Shown one piece after another: positions 8,201 through 16,511 of a stretch of 38,335 bases of DNA. Each line of letters starts with the position of its first letter. Positions within the stretch are counted from its first letter, which is position 1. The translations under genes and the position numbers were made by a program. The notes beneath the pieces were generated by a model, which was not told where the DNA came from, ran no database searches, and saw only the letters and a program-made list of their open reading frames with translations. The DNA lies in IMG/VR virus record IMGVR_UViG_3300042553_000291, positions 1-38,335 of that record, one strand, 5' to 3'. This DNA comes from a virus.

Positions 8201-10965
8201 GGTCGCCACACGTCTTGCTGGATGAACTCGAGCATCGCCGCTGGCAGGCGCAACTGACCAGCCATCTCGGGGTTGGACTTACGGACACCCGTCACCCATC
8301 CGAGGCGTGACTGCAAACGACGCACTTGGCGTGGATCAGGCAGGTAAAGGTGGCGCGACAGCATTTCGGAACGCAAACCAGGCGAAGCCAACACACCGCC
8401 AGTCGGCACCAATTCGCCACCCTCATTGGGCAGCAAAGCCTTACCGAAACCGAAATCGGTAACATTCCCAGCCTCGTCAATCGCGTAGAGCGACTGTTCA
8501 GAGATGTTGCTGTAGTAAGAGTTGAGCAGTTCGTCAGCCAGATCGCCATCAATGCCAGAACGCACCAGTCCTTCGCGGACCATGCCACGGAACTTCTCGG
8601 CAACCTGATACAAATCGGCTCGGGCCGTGCCACGCGGCGGCAAGCCGATGGACTTGAACCGCTGCTCGACCCCATCAAGACGGGTCTGCGCCTCTTCAAG
8701 TTGTTTCGCTAAAGCACGGGCTGCTTTCAACGACTCGCCTTCCGTGCCGGACAACGCCAGACCGACCATCGCGGTGATCTCATCCTCATTAAATCCAGCC
8801 AATTCATCAACACGACCATTAAGCGCATCTTGAATAAACTCGGAAATGTTGTTGTCCAGACGACGTGCATTGAGTTGCGCTAATACTTCTGGGTCGCGGG
8901 TGGCATCAATGATTTCGTCAAATCTCAAACCCTCAAACTCACGCCCAAACAAAAATACTGGGTCGAGCCAATCACCCGCACTTCCGAACACTTTCAGACC
9001 AGCAAGACGAGTCCCTTTTGCCTGCGTTCCCCCCTTAAGAAACAATGGTCGCAAGGTGTCAATAATGTCCGCGTTACGGATGAACTCTTCAGCAAATTGA
9101 GCTGTGTTCATCGCAGCACCAACATCGCCCATATTGGACATTGCTTCATCGACTGCCACCAGTCGCCGCTTCGTACCACCCCTGTATGTGCCACCACCAA
9201 CATCGGAGCGGGATTCACCAAACTTCACCCAGCCACGCTTGCTGTATTCCCGAGGATCTATCAGTCGTGCAATGTCATCGGCCTCGCCTCCGAGGCGATT
9301 ACCGAACCGGTCATACCCACCTCGAGCATTACGAACGCCAACCTTGAGTGCTGATACTTGCGGTCGCAAAGTCTGGGGGTCAATTCCAATACCTGCCGAC
9401 CGCATCCATTCGACCGCAGTCTCAAACGTGTTCCGCAGTTGACCCAACTGATTCGGCTGACGCAACCACTCACGCAACGATGCACGGGTAAAGTTCTGGT
9501 TTGTTGCGCTTGGACCGAAAAAAGTCGCAACAAAACCTTCGGCAACAGCCTTCTGGGAAACAGCGGTTGACTGATCCTGAAGCGCAATCAGATCTTGGAA
9601 CGCAGTACGATGCTCGTCATCCAACGCGGATTCAGCAGCAGACTGCAATTTAGCGATCCGCTCCGACTTGACCTGCGGATCCATCACACCCGTGAATGCT
9701 CGGGCAAACTCTTCAATCACCGGCGCAGTCTCAGCCTCTGTGTACCCAGTCGCCCGCAACCAGCGATCCACGTTCTCGACGGCCTCGTCAATGCCGCGAT
9801 CCGATGCCCGCAGCGAAATGGCACGGGATGGCATCTTGTCAAACAACTTCGTGATTCGTGAACGCTCCGAAACTGACGGCTGTCCGCTGAAGATTGACTT
9901 GTACTTGATGTCATCAGTCTTGATAAGACCCGACTCAAGTCCGAGACGCGGAGCCAACACCGCCCGCACGTCCTCAACCGTCTTGGCATCGGTCAACGCC
10001 AACTGGGTACGGGTGGAAACATTCGGCAAAATCTTGCGCGTATCAGCAAGTGTCGCAGTCTCTGCCAATTTCTCGGTGACGCGGCGACCCGCACCAGAGT
10101 CAAGCCAGTTACGAGCCTTTGCGGGATCAATATTTCGTGCCGTGGCATACACACCACCAGCAGCAGTCAACGCATCTTCGGTTTTTGCAGCACCCGTAAT
10201 TCCCTCAATGACATCGTCGGCAAGCGGCAGGATCTTGCCGCGTGGCCCCCAGCTCGTAAGACCCCTTTTTGTCGCCCCAACCGCGCTAGCCCCTGGGACA
10301 ATGTAGTTGATCGGGTCGCCAGCAATAACAGCAGCAGCGTCAACCAAACCAGACAAAATGTTGTACGCCTCTGACCCAGGTTCGGCAACAAGCGCAGCAG
10401 CACCACGACCAGGAGTCCAAGCCTGCCCACCAACCGTTCCACGGTAACGCCTCGCACGATCAGCCTGATTCTTCTGCGCTTCGCCACCGATGAAATAACC
10501 CGAGCCAGACTTTTCGCCATCCTTGATCAACGATCCGAGTGATGTCGAGATAAAGAAACCGTTTGCAACGCCAGGGTCACCGCCCGCAAATACCTGACTA
10601 GCGACATTGACGACACTCTCATATGGCAAAGCCAAACCCGCAGCCGCATATTTGACACCAGTACGAAACGCTCCACCGATACCTTTCGGCTTGTCGGCTG
10701 CCGCGATACGGGCCTGACGTTCCGCAGACCCATTCACCAGACGCTGCGCCTCTGCTTTGGCCACAGTCTCAATCGTCTGCTCCGACGCATTTGACTTGGC
10801 AAGCGACAAAGCGACACCAGGCGTGATGTGCGGATACAAACGGTGGATCGCACCGGCACGATTCGCAGTCTCAAGCGTGTTGCGCTGTTGCGCTAACTTC
10901 TTCTGTCGCTCTTCTTCGTATTTGAGAGCCGCTTCTTCGTCACGAAAATCCGCAGCAAACGGCAT
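5239..10965 (-). CDS. Giant internal virion / ejection protein (1908 residues)
   Basis: The largest gene, about 15 percent of the genome. ATG 10965 shares one base with the preceding stop (TGATG). The protein is mostly helical, with hydrophobic stretches near residue 110 (AAAGLALPYESVVNVASQVF) and residue 215 (AAVIAGDPINYIVPGASA), a segment with RSPLFRQRYWEQV, then NATDRNNLTDVARVIAPFGQ and a C-terminal helical region. These resemble large structural proteins of actinophages that lack a tape measure. I see no polymerase, lysozyme or protease motif. It probably forms an internal core or the trans-envelope conduit used in genome ejection, as gp14-gp16 do in T7; that role is inferred. Confidence 0.72.
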   Translation of the reverse strand: MPFAADFRDEEAALKYEEERQKKLAQQRNTLETANRAGAIHRLYPHITPGVALSLAKSNASEQTIETVAKAEAQRLVNGSAERQARIAAADKPKGIGGAFRTGVKYAAAGLALPYESVVNVASQVFAGGDPGVANGFFISTSLGSLIKDGEKSGSGYFIGGEAQKNQADRARRYRGTVGGQAWTPGRGAAALVAEPGSEAYNILSGLVDAAAVIAGDPINYIVPGASAVGATKRGLTSWGPRGKILPLADDVIEGITGAAKTEDALTAAGGVYATARNIDPAKARNWLDSGAGRRVTEKLAETATLADTRKILPNVSTRTQLALTDAKTVEDVRAVLAPRLGLESGLIKTDDIKYKSIFSGQPSVSERSRITKLFDKMPSRAISLRASDRGIDEAVENVDRWLRATGYTEAETAPVIEEFARAFTGVMDPQVKSERIAKLQSAAESALDDEHRTAFQDLIALQDQSTAVSQKAVAEGFVATFFGPSATNQNFTRASLREWLRQPNQLGQLRNTFETAVEWMRSAGIGIDPQTLRPQVSALKVGVRNARGGYDRFGNRLGGEADDIARLIDPREYSKRGWVKFGESRSDVGGGTYRGGTKRRLVAVDEAMSNMGDVGAAMNTAQFAEEFIRNADIIDTLRPLFLKGGTQAKGTRLAGLKVFGSAGDWLDPVFLFGREFEGLRFDEIIDATRDPEVLAQLNARRLDNNISEFIQDALNGRVDELAGFNEDEITAMVGLALSGTEGESLKAARALAKQLEEAQTRLDGVEQRFKSIGLPPRGTARADLYQVAEKFRGMVREGLVRSGIDGDLADELLNSYYSNISEQSLYAIDEAGNVTDFGFGKALLPNEGGELVPTGGVLASPGLRSEMLSRHLYLPDPRQVRRLQSRLGWVTGVRKSNPEMAGQLRLPAAMLEFIQQDVWRPLTLMTGGYVLRNIAEAQARMTLLSRTSIFKHPLQHIMWASGWKGAGDVLGKAYQLDAPNRFLVRGQQAEEVASLDEFMRASHEEYIAAIGNSYHRYGGDPVAAQMRAIRSGDFRSAAKTNRTEYIAGYADELRQLHDDPVGRMLARGADEEAVMRWFRETQEGRTHWNEINEMFEAGVRFVDETGAVKTVQASMLDERNLRNYVNRYVAGRLNLKAGEVGSLPDNILRDVAAFGLVRNGDELVLTAKETSDLRKFFTSPGKGDVGTVYVVKREAKRVRGRRVEEVTYGRVASVDDMGNRRMVLLNNAWDENRNPTAAFKRAMNGLLDDQATAPLLPSKIKYEVRVSAGRLTRGSQSESARRTLQGMDGAVDKFFGQLFGRTTAYLDRSPLFRQRYWEQVETILPVASGETIATLRTRVAQTADRLGIKPEQYVGSKALWKKLEAVDETRAGRLNIEQLDEFAKGHALDAVKRELYNATDRNNLTDVARVIAPFGQAWGEILKTWTKLVVSDPRILRRANVMVEGAKGADPDGDGRGFFYKDPVTGQYVFNYPLSDKFIGLLTGPVSQALNKVPVLNRFGSDAGAVNATLTAPIQTLSMGFSLSPGLGPVAQIPASVILRNVPKTDEVQKFLMPYGTPDLRGSAFVPSWLQKFVSGVWDSPDTSRVMGQTYVEVVQHLYSSGDYNTSDINDRERMFEDAIGLARTLTVLRSFGQFMGPTRPAVEFEQGDLPVAFYASELRKLQDPEQGGDYDTAVSNFLSLYPDAVAYLGAKTKSQYGGLDITEAYGKWEAENGGVIKRYRDVGGLFGPYDNTVDMAVFSRQLSQGKRKRQTGREVIDQAEFNAANAVYKQAADKFPGNRTDEQRALLKALRTTLGKKYPGFAALQSFDTQKFNRQISQLEQAVQDKDLEGNPVRDAVANYLSVRSQVLDIAESRGRNSLTSIKDGDLRDLLRQYGIALVKKYPDFVRLYDRVLAREVESDTDPSGE

Positions 10966-11381
10966 CAGATACCGCCGTCACGGAACGCGCTGATCAGATC
11001 CGCAAGGTCATCATTCGGGTACATCGAGTAGATCATCTGCAACTCATCCATAACGGGGTTCTGTGGCGCAATGTATTTCGGAATACCAGCCTGCATCGCG
11101 TTACGACCAGGTCCAAAGTCAACACCATCGGTGATCGGACGATTGTTCTCACTCGCACGGAACAAATCACCCGCTTCACCAGGCACGGGACGTGGCCTTG
11201 CCCGCTCCGCGATCTGCTGGGCCTGCACCTGAGCCGGCGCGGCACCCATCGGAACCGCACGTTGCGCTTCCATCTGGCGTGTCCCCTCACCGTAGGTCTG
11301 CCCAGGCACAACCTGACGTGCGATCTTCGCGGCAGGATTACGCAGATCCGAACGATTCGGATACGACTCGACGTTCGACAT
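10965..11381 (-). CDS. Small Pro/Arg-rich structural-module protein (138 residues)
   Basis: ATG 11381 follows the portal stop directly. The N-terminal half is disordered-looking and rich in Pro, Arg and Gln (ERARPRPVPGE); the C-terminal half contains ITDGVDFGPGRNAM and a short helix with YSMYPNDDLADLISAF. Comparable small proteins lie next to the portal in other actinophages, but no function is established to my knowledge. It is coupled to the giant virion gene by a TGATG overlap. Confidence 0.6.
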   Translation of the reverse strand: MSNVESYPNRSDLRNPAAKIARQVVPGQTYGEGTRQMEAQRAVPMGAAPAQVQAQQIAERARPRPVPGEAGDLFRASENNRPITDGVDFGPGRNAMQAGIPKYIAPQNPVMDELQMIYSMYPNDDLADLISAFRDGGI

Positions 11382-13160
11382 TTAGGCAGCACCCCCAAGT
11401 TGAGCCAACAATGCTTCGATCCCCTGCGGTGCAGCAGCAGCGGCGGCCTCTTCGGGCGGCACGGCAGCCTGCATTTCCGCACCCATACCAGGCATCGCCA
11501 AACCAGGCATCGTCTCAGGCGAACCCTGCGGAGCCTGCTGCGCTTGACGTTCCTGCGCGCGTTCGTTCGTTTTACGCACAGCCTCATACAAGCTGACGTT
11601 CTGCTCGACAACCAACTGCGTCAAGTACGCAAGATCGTCCGGCTGATACGGCCCCTGCGGGTTGGCGGCTTGCTGTTGGATGCTTGCCAGCAACGCAGCC
11701 TCGATACCTTCCGCCGTGATGCGATCCGCCTCAAGTTCGGGGTCTGCGATCAGCGGATCTGCTTCACGCGCCGACTCTTTTGACATGAGTCCAGTACCCA
11801 GACGCTGACCGAGGCCGATAACCAAACTGTTGACATCGGTTCCCGACGCGGGGTAGGTGACGTAGTGGAAGTCGGACTCCCACAGTTTGTCTGCCGTGTA
11901 GTCAGTCTTGCCTGCGTTCTTGTGACCGGCAATAAAGAACGACTTCGGTTGGCTGCCCCAGTACGCTTTTTCGATAGCGATAGCGATGCGATCCTCTTCA
12001 AGCATCGATGACTCAAACGTCGCTTGTGCTTCTTGCACACGGAAGTCCACCGTTGCTGACAACACAGACTCGCCGCGACGACCGGTACGAATGTTCGTAC
12101 CTGATTCGCCGCCAAACTCAGCAGGGATCGCACCCTCAAGACGTTCCTGACGTTCGATACGGTCAAGAGCAACGTCGGTTTTGTAACCAGGGTTGGTCTG
12201 CAACTGCTGAATGTCGCCACCCTTGACGATACCGAGCTGACCGATCTTGCCGTCAGCGACCTGAATGATCTCAGGGTTCTCAGCAGGACGCGCAACAAGG
12301 TACTCGTCGGGGAAAATGCCACGTTCGATAGCGATTTCGGTAAGTGCCTGCAACCTCGCACGGGTGTAGTACATACCCAACACACCGTCGAACTGGCCGC
12401 GTGGACGATCAAGGGTGATGCGCTGCGGCACAACCGCCAACGGCATACCCGTGCGGTTGATCACACGCTCAAGTTCCATCACCTCGAGAACGCCCGTGAT
12501 GTTTATTCCGAAACTCTTTTCCTCACCCAAGACGCAAAGAACGATCTCGTCGTAGGAGACGTACTCAAGGAGGACAAACTTGGTGTCAGGGCGGACTTTA
12601 CCCATCCGCAGTTTGCCGGCCACGATTCCGCCGTAATTGTCAAACAACCATTTGGCTGTTTTGGTGTAAGTGAAAATGCAGTCATAGGGAACGGGGTTGT
12701 CTGGATCCTCATCGGGGCAGGGGAAGGTATCCAGCGGGTTGCGGACGTGCCACGTCGGCACCAACCGCTTGAAATCAGGCTTGATCACAACAGGAGCAGA
12801 AGAGTATGCAAGCAGGTGCCTCGCACGACGCTTCATCTTCATCTTCATCCGGTTCTGATCCCAGATCGACAGCATCGCCTTCTTGCGTGTACGCGCCATC
12901 TCTTTCGCCCGCTCGGATCCTTCACGCAACGGCGGGAAATACGGCGACGGCATAGTCGAAGAAACACGCATCGACATCTGGTCAAGACCAGTCACCAAAA
13001 GGTTTGCGACCGATGCCTTCGCGTTGCGATCCAACTCATTCAACGGTATGACAACATCGCCGTTTGCCAACTCACGCACATCACGCATCTGTTGAAGCAC
13101 CGGCCCTTGGGCCTCAAGACGCTCCCTGTACAGCGCGACAATCTCTTCTGCTGTGATCAT
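11382..13160 (-). CDS. Portal protein
   Basis: 592 residues, ATG 13160. This is the dodecameric ring at the packaging vertex. The N-terminal helical part (TAEEIVALYRERLE) is followed by a basic segment with KMKMKRRARHLL, a PTWHVRNPLDTFPCPDEDP segment, and a central region with MYYTRARLQALTEIAIERG, then a long helical C-terminus ending in an Ala/Gln-rich tail. Length and order (terminase, portal, internal proteins, scaffold, capsid) fit. It lies 38 bases after the terminase stop. Sequence similarity to other portals is at the level of pattern, so the call leans partly on position. Confidence 0.85.
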   Translation of the reverse strand: MITAEEIVALYRERLEAQGPVLQQMRDVRELANGDVVIPLNELDRNAKASVANLLVTGLDQMSMRVSSTMPSPYFPPLREGSERAKEMARTRKKAMLSIWDQNRMKMKMKRRARHLLAYSSAPVVIKPDFKRLVPTWHVRNPLDTFPCPDEDPDNPVPYDCIFTYTKTAKWLFDNYGGIVAGKLRMGKVRPDTKFVLLEYVSYDEIVLCVLGEEKSFGINITGVLEVMELERVINRTGMPLAVVPQRITLDRPRGQFDGVLGMYYTRARLQALTEIAIERGIFPDEYLVARPAENPEIIQVADGKIGQLGIVKGGDIQQLQTNPGYKTDVALDRIERQERLEGAIPAEFGGESGTNIRTGRRGESVLSATVDFRVQEAQATFESSMLEEDRIAIAIEKAYWGSQPKSFFIAGHKNAGKTDYTADKLWESDFHYVTYPASGTDVNSLVIGLGQRLGTGLMSKESAREADPLIADPELEADRITAEGIEAALLASIQQQAANPQGPYQPDDLAYLTQLVVEQNVSLYEAVRKTNERAQERQAQQAPQGSPETMPGLAMPGMGAEMQAAVPPEEAAAAAAPQGIEALLAQLGGAA

Positions 13161-13198
13161 TTACCGACGCTTTCAGACATGGCCGAAAAAATCATACA

Positions 13199-15172
13199 CT
13201 AGACAGCCAGCCACGTCGGTCGCCATTGACGCGGCGGTGCTTTCAGCGGACGCAACTGCGGCAGGTGCAACTCGGCAAACCAATGCGCCATGACAAGGTC
13301 AGTACCCCGCTTCTTGTCGCGGGTCCAAGTACACATCTCGTCCACAAGAGCCATCGTTTTCCAGTTCTCCACCATCGTCGGCAGCCGGATCGACCCCGAA
13401 CGCCACAGCGGAGGCAACAAAGCCTCGACACCGAGCGATTCGTCCAGCTTGTTCCGCGATGTGGTATGCGGAACCACGTTCACTTGATGCAAAGCCTGCC
13501 AACGACGCACAAAATCGTGGGCCAATAGATACCGCTGGGCCGCGTTGATCTCGATAATCCAATGGGTGATCGGGTAGCCCAAATCAACAGACCGGTTCTG
13601 CCACTCTTCCATGATCCCCGAATACTTCCCCGAAGCCACGTCGTAACCCAACAGTTCTTCGGCGGTCATCTTCGGACGCTCAAGGTCAATCAGATACCGC
13701 AGGTTCGTCTCGGGCTGGAACAGCCACCACTCCACACCCCAAAAGTTCTGTGCGGACGGGTCAACCGAAGCCACGGAAATGATCGGCGGGTGCAGATACT
13801 GGGGGATGTGACCAGGTCGGCGGCCACGGTCAATGCAGCCTGGGTACTCGACACCGTCCTTGCCGACCCCACCCACCGCATGGACACGGTCGATCAAGGC
13901 TTCTTCGATGTCGATGTCCTCTTGCTGGTACACCACCCGAAACTTGTTCGGATTCGAGTGCCGAATGTATGACAGATCCTTCCACGACAAACGGAACGGA
14001 TCCAACAACGGACCCTCAGGCCACGCCAGTGCGTCCTTACGCCGCGACTCAGGCCCAGTATCCAGTTCCTCGTAATACGCTTTGTAGACGATGTGGTGAT
14101 ACTTCTGATGCTTCGTCGGTTCCCGCTCCGCCCGCTTCGACACATCCGTAACATCCGAACCGTCATACCCGTCCTCGTCTAGATCGTCGTAGGTGTACTT
14201 CGCCAAACAATGCGCGTACAGGTCATTGCTCGAAAGACGCTGACCGATCACCACCAACAGTCCACCTGGATCGACGCGGGCCTCCGCCATCGAATCCCAC
14301 CGCTCGATCAGCTTGTCACGGGACGCAGAATCTTTCGCGTTCTCTGTCGTCGCAACGTCATCATACAGACACAAGTCGGCGCGGTGACCAATGAACTCCG
14401 AATCGATACCGTACGCGGCAACAGTCGGTTCCTTGTTGTCCAACCCGCCAATGTCCAACTGCTCGACAATGAACTCTTCGGCTCGCCACATGGAGCCGGC
14501 AGCGGCAGGCTTGAACCGCCCATAATCCGTAGCCAAACACCCCTCGGCATTCAGAGCCATGCCCTTCTTCACCAACTCAGGGTCAGGCTTCAGAGGGTAC
14601 GACCGCTCGAGAGTTTCACGGATACGCCGCGAATACTGCTTCGCCAGTTTTTCTGTGTTCGACCCGATCAGCACACGGATCCCACGGTTGCGGACAATCG
14701 CCCACACAGCCACATCATGGAACAACGTGGACTTGCCAGCACCAGGCGGACAATTCAGAACAAGATGTTCCTTCTCCTGAGACTCCAAATACTGAACAAT
14801 CTTGTATGCGGCCTCAACCTGCCACGGGGAGGGGACGCGACCGAGGTACACCCGTCGGAAATAATCAAAATCCTCCAACCCCTTCTTCGCCCTCGCAGAC
14901 AACCGAGAAGCCGGAATAACGGGTGGCAGACCATCCTCCACCTCCTGCACGATCTTCAGCGCAGTACGGTTGTAGTCCTTCGCCTTCGCCTGCACCTCAT
15001 CAAACTCAGCGATCTTCGCCTCAGCAACAGCTTTCCTCTTCTGGGCATCCCAACGCTGACCCGTGTTGTAGTTGATCCCCGCAACCTTCGAGGACTCCTT
15101 GATCGTCAGACCCGAAGCGCGGGCCTGCCAAAACCTTGCAACATCCTCAACCGGAACAGTACGTTTGCCCAT
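13199..15172 (-). CDS. terL: Terminase large subunit with N-terminal helix-turn-helix
   Basis: 657 residues; the DNA-packaging motor ATPase and headful nuclease. Walker A is CPPGAGKST at residues 141-149, Walker B is LCLYDD at 267-272. The nuclease domain shows an Asp in SVDPSA (about 471), a Glu in IIEINAAQR (541) and an Asp in GTDLVMAHWF (about 624). Residues 1-55 form an extra domain with GLTIKESSKVAGINYNTGQR, a helix-turn-helix like that of small terminases. ATG 15172 overlaps the methyltransferase stop (TAATG). No separate small terminase gene is visible, so this fused domain may supply DNA recognition. Confidence 0.93.
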   Translation of the reverse strand: MGKRTVPVEDVARFWQARASGLTIKESSKVAGINYNTGQRWDAQKRKAVAEAKIAEFDEVQAKAKDYNRTALKIVQEVEDGLPPVIPASRLSARAKKGLEDFDYFRRVYLGRVPSPWQVEAAYKIVQYLESQEKEHLVLNCPPGAGKSTLFHDVAVWAIVRNRGIRVLIGSNTEKLAKQYSRRIRETLERSYPLKPDPELVKKGMALNAEGCLATDYGRFKPAAAGSMWRAEEFIVEQLDIGGLDNKEPTVAAYGIDSEFIGHRADLCLYDDVATTENAKDSASRDKLIERWDSMAEARVDPGGLLVVIGQRLSSNDLYAHCLAKYTYDDLDEDGYDGSDVTDVSKRAEREPTKHQKYHHIVYKAYYEELDTGPESRRKDALAWPEGPLLDPFRLSWKDLSYIRHSNPNKFRVVYQQEDIDIEEALIDRVHAVGGVGKDGVEYPGCIDRGRRPGHIPQYLHPPIISVASVDPSAQNFWGVEWWLFQPETNLRYLIDLERPKMTAEELLGYDVASGKYSGIMEEWQNRSVDLGYPITHWIIEINAAQRYLLAHDFVRRWQALHQVNVVPHTTSRNKLDESLGVEALLPPLWRSGSIRLPTMVENWKTMALVDEMCTWTRDKKRGTDLVMAHWFAELHLPQLRPLKAPPRQWRPTWLAV

Positions 15173-15639
15173 TACCGCCCGAACCGTACTACGGCAGATG
15201 GGAACGGTGCCGCATTCGGGCCATCATTGAACCGCAACCTGCCCCGAAGAAATGTCACGCTTGCACCACCATCAATAACGAAATCATGCCACCAACCAGT
15301 ATCGGTCCGCGCAGGAACAACACACACAACAACACAACCAGCCCGTGAACTAAACAACGCTTTCTCCATCCATCTACCAATCCCCCGACCATACGGAGGA
15401 TTCAAGAACACCGGCTCGCCCCCAGCATCCGCACACCAATCCCGCAGAAAAGCATCACGCCGCGACACGTCAGGATGATCGGGGCCATACCAGTTACCTG
15501 GCACAAGAGTCGAACATTGAAGCGCAGCAGCGTCCAACTTAAATTGGTACTCCCCATTCAACTGCTCAAACAAAAAACGCGGGGTACGCCACGTTTCATC
15601 AGCCGAACTGAACGCTTGCGGAGAAGAAAAAAAGCCCAT
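15172..15639 (-). CDS. Phage DNA N-6-adenine methyltransferase (Dam-type)
   Basis: 155 residues. I take ATG 15639, seven bases after a GAAGGGA site; a TTG one codon upstream is possible. It shows the short phage Dam layout: SADETWRTPRFLFEQLN near the N-terminus, KLDAAA, then the catalytic FLNPPYG (D/NPPY) motif at about residues 78-84, and VVPARTDTGWW. It transfers a methyl group from S-adenosylmethionine to adenine. No partner restriction enzyme is present, so it is an orphan enzyme, likely protecting phage DNA or marking it for packaging or transcription. Its coupling to terL is by TAATG. Confidence 0.88.
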   Translation of the reverse strand: MGFFSSPQAFSSADETWRTPRFLFEQLNGEYQFKLDAAALQCSTLVPGNWYGPDHPDVSRRDAFLRDWCADAGGEPVFLNPPYGRGIGRWMEKALFSSRAGCVVVCVVPARTDTGWWHDFVIDGGASVTFLRGRLRFNDGPNAAPFPSAVVRFGR

Positions 15640-15664
15640 CAAAAAATCCCTTCAAGATGGTGGA

Positions 15665-15670
15665 ATCATA
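15665..15670 (-). promoter_or_regulatory. Candidate -10 for the methyltransferase-terminase operon
   Basis: On the minus strand TATGAT (5 of 6 to TATAAT) lies 25 bases before the methyltransferase ATG. A start site about 7 bases downstream would give a roughly 18-base leader that just contains the GAAGGGA ribosome site. It sits at the end of an 870-base non-coding stretch, where a promoter for the structural genes is expected. No convincing -35 is seen, which is common in actinobacterial promoters. Confidence 0.42.
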
Positions 15671-15763
15671 CAATACGACTCTGGTATCTTGCCGACGCAA
15701 CTCACCAAGTCCTCACCGCTGGGAAGCAGGCGAGGCAAGCACGACCCTCACCCCACTCACAAA

Positions 15764-15818
15764 GCATGGGAAGTGGGATGGGTACAAGTGGCCGGTAACG
15801 GGGACCGCCCTCCCATGC
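15764..15818. repeat. Inverted repeat able to form a long hairpin
   Basis: GCATGGGA at 15764-15771 is matched perfectly by TCCCATGC at 15811-15818, with further pairing possible inside (GGG with CCC and GGT with ACC across a small bulge). No T run follows on either strand, so it is not a simple terminator. It could be a structured RNA, a protein-binding site, or part of a packaging or origin site. Confidence 0.4.
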
Positions 15819-15918
15819 ACAAACGCCTGCAAGCGAACCTAGTACCGAGACAAAGAACGGAAACTTGCAGATACGTCGAGGGGGATAAGAAACAAAACGG
15901 TGTCGGCTAAAACTCTTG

Positions 15919-15946
15919 GTCACGGCCACCGGTCACTAACTGTGAC
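15919..15946. promoter_or_regulatory. Cluster of GTCAC half-sites
   Basis: Two direct GTCAC copies (15919-15923 and 15932-15936) are followed by GTGAC (15942-15946); the last pair forms a 5-5-5 palindrome around TAACT. Spacing of 13 bases between the direct copies, plus the palindrome, suggests an operator for a dimeric regulator. No regulator can be assigned. Confidence 0.3.
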
Positions 15947-16114
15947 GAAGCGTGGGGGGGACTAAACAGCCGTGCCTGCAACCGGCCTGGTGGCTCCCGC
16001 GCTTCGCTTGGGCTGACGCGCCGCTGACGCGGCTTGTCGGCACAGAAGGAAGGTTGGATCGACCGACAGGCCAGACGCTGCGAGTGCCAGATTGTTGCAC
16101 GGTCGAATTGCAAA

Positions 16115-16129
16115 TGAGAACCATTCTCA
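16115..16129. promoter_or_regulatory. Fur/Zur-box-like palindrome
   Basis: TGAGAACCATTCTCA, flanked by CAAA on the left, has near-perfect 7-1-7 symmetry and matches much of the classic Fur-family operator (TGATAATNATTATCA). AACCATTC is also directly repeated across its right half. It lies in non-coding DNA about 475 bases before the methyltransferase gene. A host metal-responsive regulator could bind it; this is inference from the motif only. Confidence 0.35.
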
Positions 16130-16455
16130 ACCATTCCACGATGCGGAATAGCAACACATATCGGGAAGAGGTAATACCCCCTACCCGCCCGCGCGTGGCT
16201 CGGCAGACCCCCAGTCGATGGGGTGCCGGCTCGCTCGATTCTGCCCGCCCATAACAGCTCTTATGTAAAATGGCAGCCGATCGGACAAAACATCGCCCGA
16301 AATACCCTCCTCCCGCACCCGATACGGCGCGACAGACCCCCCCCGCCGGCGGCAATCGACCCGCCCGCGCATGATTCCCGCCTACGTTCCGTGCCACGTT
16401 CTGGCCGTTCACGTTGCCCACGTTCTCACCCGCATTGCCGCCCCCCATGCAGCAC

Positions 16456-16486
16456 AAAGGCCGCCCCACCCGAAAGCGAGACGGCC
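16456..16486 (-). terminator. Intrinsic terminator at the end of the GC-rich operon
   Basis: On the minus strand GGCCGTC (16486-16480) pairs with GGCGGCC (16465-16459), seven pairs with one G-T, followed by TTT. It begins 26 bases after the last gene of the Cys-rich operon, exactly where a terminator is expected. The short T run makes it moderate. Confidence 0.45.
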
Positions 16487-16511
16487 CCTATGCCGCTAGT
16501 GGTATGACGTT

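Larger units (their letters stand above)
15640..16511. other. Long non-coding region upstream of the packaging module
   Basis: 872 bases with no credible gene on either strand; the open frames here have unnatural composition and no ribosome sites. It holds several symmetric elements described separately: a long hairpin (15764-15818), GTCAC half-sites (15919-15946), a Fur-box-like palindrome (16115-16129), a repeated GCGTCAGC octamer near 16015-16040, and a terminator (16456-16486). A packaging site, replication origin or control region would be natural here beside the terminase; nothing proves which. Confidence 0.6.

Noticed and set aside
15936-16469. A 177-residue minus-strand frame in the non-coding region
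   Set aside because: Composition is Arg/Gly/Ser/Cys without any pattern, no ribosome site, and its span crosses the palindromes and terminator.
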